Positions 5,590 through 6,850 of a stretch of DNA of 6,850 nt are shown in pieces (position 1 is the first letter of the stretch; each line of letters starts with the position of its first letter). Origin of the DNA: Kangiella sp. Its GTDB lineage: Bacteria; Pseudomonadota; Gammaproteobacteria; Enterobacterales; Kangiellaceae. The stretch covers positions 1 through 6,850 of the forward strand of contig JAPHRL010000131.1 of assembly GCA_026195755.1 (NCBI GenBank). The letters are read 5' to 3'. Both the position numbers and the translations under genes were made by a program. Below the pieces are notes generated by a model. The model saw only the letters and a list, made by a program, of their open reading frames with translations, was not told the DNA's origin and did no database searches.

Positions 5590-5967
5590 ATGAAATACTT
5601 AGTATTACTATTAAGTTTAGTTATCAGTAGCGTCGTTGTGGCTGAAGAATATAACCACGGAAATCACAATGATCCCTATATCCAGTTTTTTAATGGCACC
5701 GAAACGTTTAACTGTGGCAGCTTGAGCTTTTATGCCTGTGCAAGCCAAACCAATATCCAGTCAATGGTAGAGTCACGTTGCGAAAGCAAGGTAACCACTA
5801 CCGATAATGGTGGTTATCCGCCTTATGGGCAGCCTTATTACCATGGTGTAAATGGCTTTAACATTGTTGTTCAGAGTGTCACTGGCCCAGCACCTTATAG
5901 TATGCAGATTAGCTTTAAGTGTGGCGGGTTGAGACATCCGGGGCAAAAATACGAGCTTTCTCTATAA
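5590..5967 (+). CDS. Small exported protein of unknown function with four cysteines
   Basis: I do not recognise a family. The 125-residue product begins with a clear Sec signal peptide: MK, a hydrophobic core (YLVLLLSLVISSVVV) and a likely cut after Ala18, giving a mature protein of about 107 residues starting EEYNHGNHND. No lipobox cysteine follows, so it is predicted periplasmic or secreted rather than a lipoprotein. The four cysteines (42, 50, 64, 111) are all in the mature part and could form two disulfides. The middle is rich in Gly, Pro, Tyr and Asn (residues 74-90), and the N-terminus carries two nearby His, which could bind metal but need not. GGAG at 5579-5582, 7 nt before the ATG, supports the start. 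It lies plus-strand between two minus-strand nqr accessory genes and has its own promoter, structured leader and terminator. Confidence 0.8.
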   Translation: MKYLVLLLSLVISSVVVAEEYNHGNHNDPYIQFFNGTETFNCGSLSFYACASQTNIQSMVESRCESKVTTTDNGGYPPYGQPYYHGVNGFNIVVQSVTGPAPYSMQISFKCGGLRHPGQKYELSL

Positions 5968-5972
5968 AGCGT

Positions 5973-6000
5973 AATAAGCCGAGCGGTTGCTCGGCTTATT
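5973..6000. terminator. Perfect 12-bp hairpin between convergent genes
   Basis: AATAAGCCGAGC (5973-5984) and GCTCGGCTTATT (5989-6000) pair perfectly around GGTT. It is 5 nt after the stop of the unknown gene and 32 nt past the apbE stop on the other strand, so it is well placed as a bidirectional terminator. T-tracts are short on both sides. Confidence 0.8.
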
Positions 6001-6032
6001 CACAAACCTGTTTGATAATAATTTAAGTAGTC

Positions 6033-6850
6033 TTATTCAGCAGGCGGCTGGTCAGTATCTATTACAATATTGGAAAACAACTCATTCTGATAAGTCATCA
6101 ATTGTTCATCTTGCCGATTTATAAGGAATATGGGTAGCTGATGACTATGTGCAAATTGTTTTGAGCGCTCAAAGCCCATAACGCTGAATGCTGTGGCGTA
6201 AGCATCAGCATACATGTTGCTGGGGTGAACGACTGATACTGAGGTTAAGCCATGTGTTATTGGATAACCTGTGGTTGGGTCAATAGTATGAGAAAAGCGC
6301 TTCCCATCCACTTCGAAATAATTACGATAATCACCTGAAGTCGCTATAGATGTGTTGTTTAAACCAACCACGATTAACTGTTGTTGAGTGGTTCCTGCAA
6401 CTGGCTTTTCAACTGCAATGCGCCAAGGGTAGCTATGGATATTAACTCCTTGGCTTTTAGTTTCACCGCCGATTTCAACTAGATAATTAGGTATGTTGAA
6501 CTCTTCCATGATATTCGCAAGCTGATCGACTGCGTAACCTTTTGCAATGGCGGAAAGGTTGATGGTTAGCTCTGGGTTAGATTTAGCGATACATTGTTCC
6601 GCGAAATCAAATTCTAGCTGATCGGTACCAACGGCACTTTGTAAATCTTGTACTTCTGCTGCAGATGGAACTCGCTGCGCATATTCAGCTGCATCAAAAC
6701 CCCAGCGCTGAATTAAAGGTGCAACAGTAATATCAAAAGCCCCTTCGGTTTGGTGGTAGACATCTTTAGCGGCAATCAGAACAACCCAGGTTGGATCAGA
6801 AAAGGCGAAGCATTCTTTGGTTGCAAGGGCATTGAATTGATTGATTTCGC
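6033..6850 (-). CDS. apbE: FAD:protein FMN transferase ApbE (3' part, 5' end outside window)
   Basis: Mg2+-dependent periplasmic flavin transferase that attaches FMN covalently to threonine in target proteins, notably NqrB and NqrC of Na+-NQR. The frame is open without interruption from the window edge to TAA at 6035-6033, giving 271 residues. The family is about 340-350, so roughly 75 residues including the export signal are missing. Family motifs in fragment numbering are FDITVAPL (38-45), LSAIAKGYAVDQ (98-109), VEIGGE (124-129), SHTIDPTTG (186-194) and the metal/flavin-site segment ADAYATAFSVMG (214-225). The ATG at 6509 is internal, since conserved sequence continues upstream of it. In related bacteria nqrF precedes apbE, so the nqr operon probably lies beyond the right edge. 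Confidence 0.96.
   Translation of the reverse strand, partial: EINQFNALATKECFAFSDPTWVVLIAAKDVYHQTEGAFDITVAPLIQRWGFDAAEYAQRVPSAAEVQDLQSAVGTDQLEFDFAEQCIAKSNPELTINLSAIAKGYAVDQLANIMEEFNIPNYLVEIGGETKSQGVNIHSYPWRIAVEKPVAGTTQQQLIVVGLNNTSIATSGDYRNYFEVDGKRFSHTIDPTTGYPITHGLTSVSVVHPSNMYADAYATAFSVMGFERSKQFAHSHQLPIFLINRQDEQLMTYQNELFSNIVIDTDQPPAE

Noticed and set aside
5134..5984. Shared word GCCGAGC in the two convergent-gene hairpins (5135-5141 and 5978-5984) as a dispersed repeat or uptake signal
   Set aside because: Only two copies were seen, in different stem contexts, and the word is absent from the other terminators; probably chance.
6033..6509. A complete 158-residue protein starting at ATG 6509 (minus)
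   Set aside because: The same frame continues open to the window edge with conserved ApbE motifs (FDITVAPL, LSAIAKGYAVDQ) upstream, so 6509 is an internal methionine of a longer gene.
1..6850. CRISPR array, tRNA/rRNA gene, insertion sequence or phage genes
   Set aside because: No regularly spaced repeats, no cloverleaf-like element, no transposase or integrase frame and no flanking duplications were seen on either strand.

Overview
The window looks like a chromosomal segment of a marine-type gammaproteobacterium. The clues are the ftsH-folP-glmM order, a Na+-NQR accessory pair (apbE and nqrM), an OprF/OmpA-like porin with thrombospondin type-3 repeats, and AT-leaning base composition. A Kangiella- or Oceanospirillales-like host would fit, but the genus is only a guess made without any database search.

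Layout. Positions 1-1131 hold the 3' part of ftsH (membrane AAA+ metalloprotease), closed by a strong intrinsic terminator. Then come folP (1180-1995, folate synthesis) and glmM (2017-3348, UDP-GlcNAc precursor synthesis), spaced as an operon. A promoter leads into an OmpA-family outer-membrane protein (3459-4589) with its own terminator. A small two-CBS-domain protein follows (4728-5132). It converges on nqrM (5362-5144, minus strand), and one perfect hairpin contains both stop codons. At the right edge, apbE (minus strand, 5' end outside the window) runs toward a small unknown exported protein gene (5590-5967, plus strand).

The most interesting part is 5363-6000. apbE and nqrM are commonly consecutive co-directional genes at the tail of the nqr operon. 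Here a plus-strand unit sits between them, with its own promoter, a structured leader, a gene for a secreted four-cysteine protein, and a hairpin terminator. The leader (about 5442-5589) contains a canonical intrinsic terminator (5495-5520) whose 5' arm can pair instead with an upstream segment (5454-5460). That is a terminator/antiterminator pair, and a mini-ORF (5465-5479) starts within it. A further hairpin reaches the Shine-Dalgarno sequence of the downstream gene. The region reads either as a transcription attenuator or as a small RNA gene of about 75-80 nt upstream of an unknown secreted protein. No known riboswitch class was recognised.

How the genes relate: ftsH, folP and glmM are housekeeping genes for membrane proteostasis, folate and cell-wall precursors. 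The OmpA-family protein links outer membrane and peptidoglycan. ApbE (covalent FMN attachment) and NqrM (iron centre maturation) both serve assembly of the Na+-translocating NADH:quinone reductase, whose structural genes probably lie just beyond the right edge.
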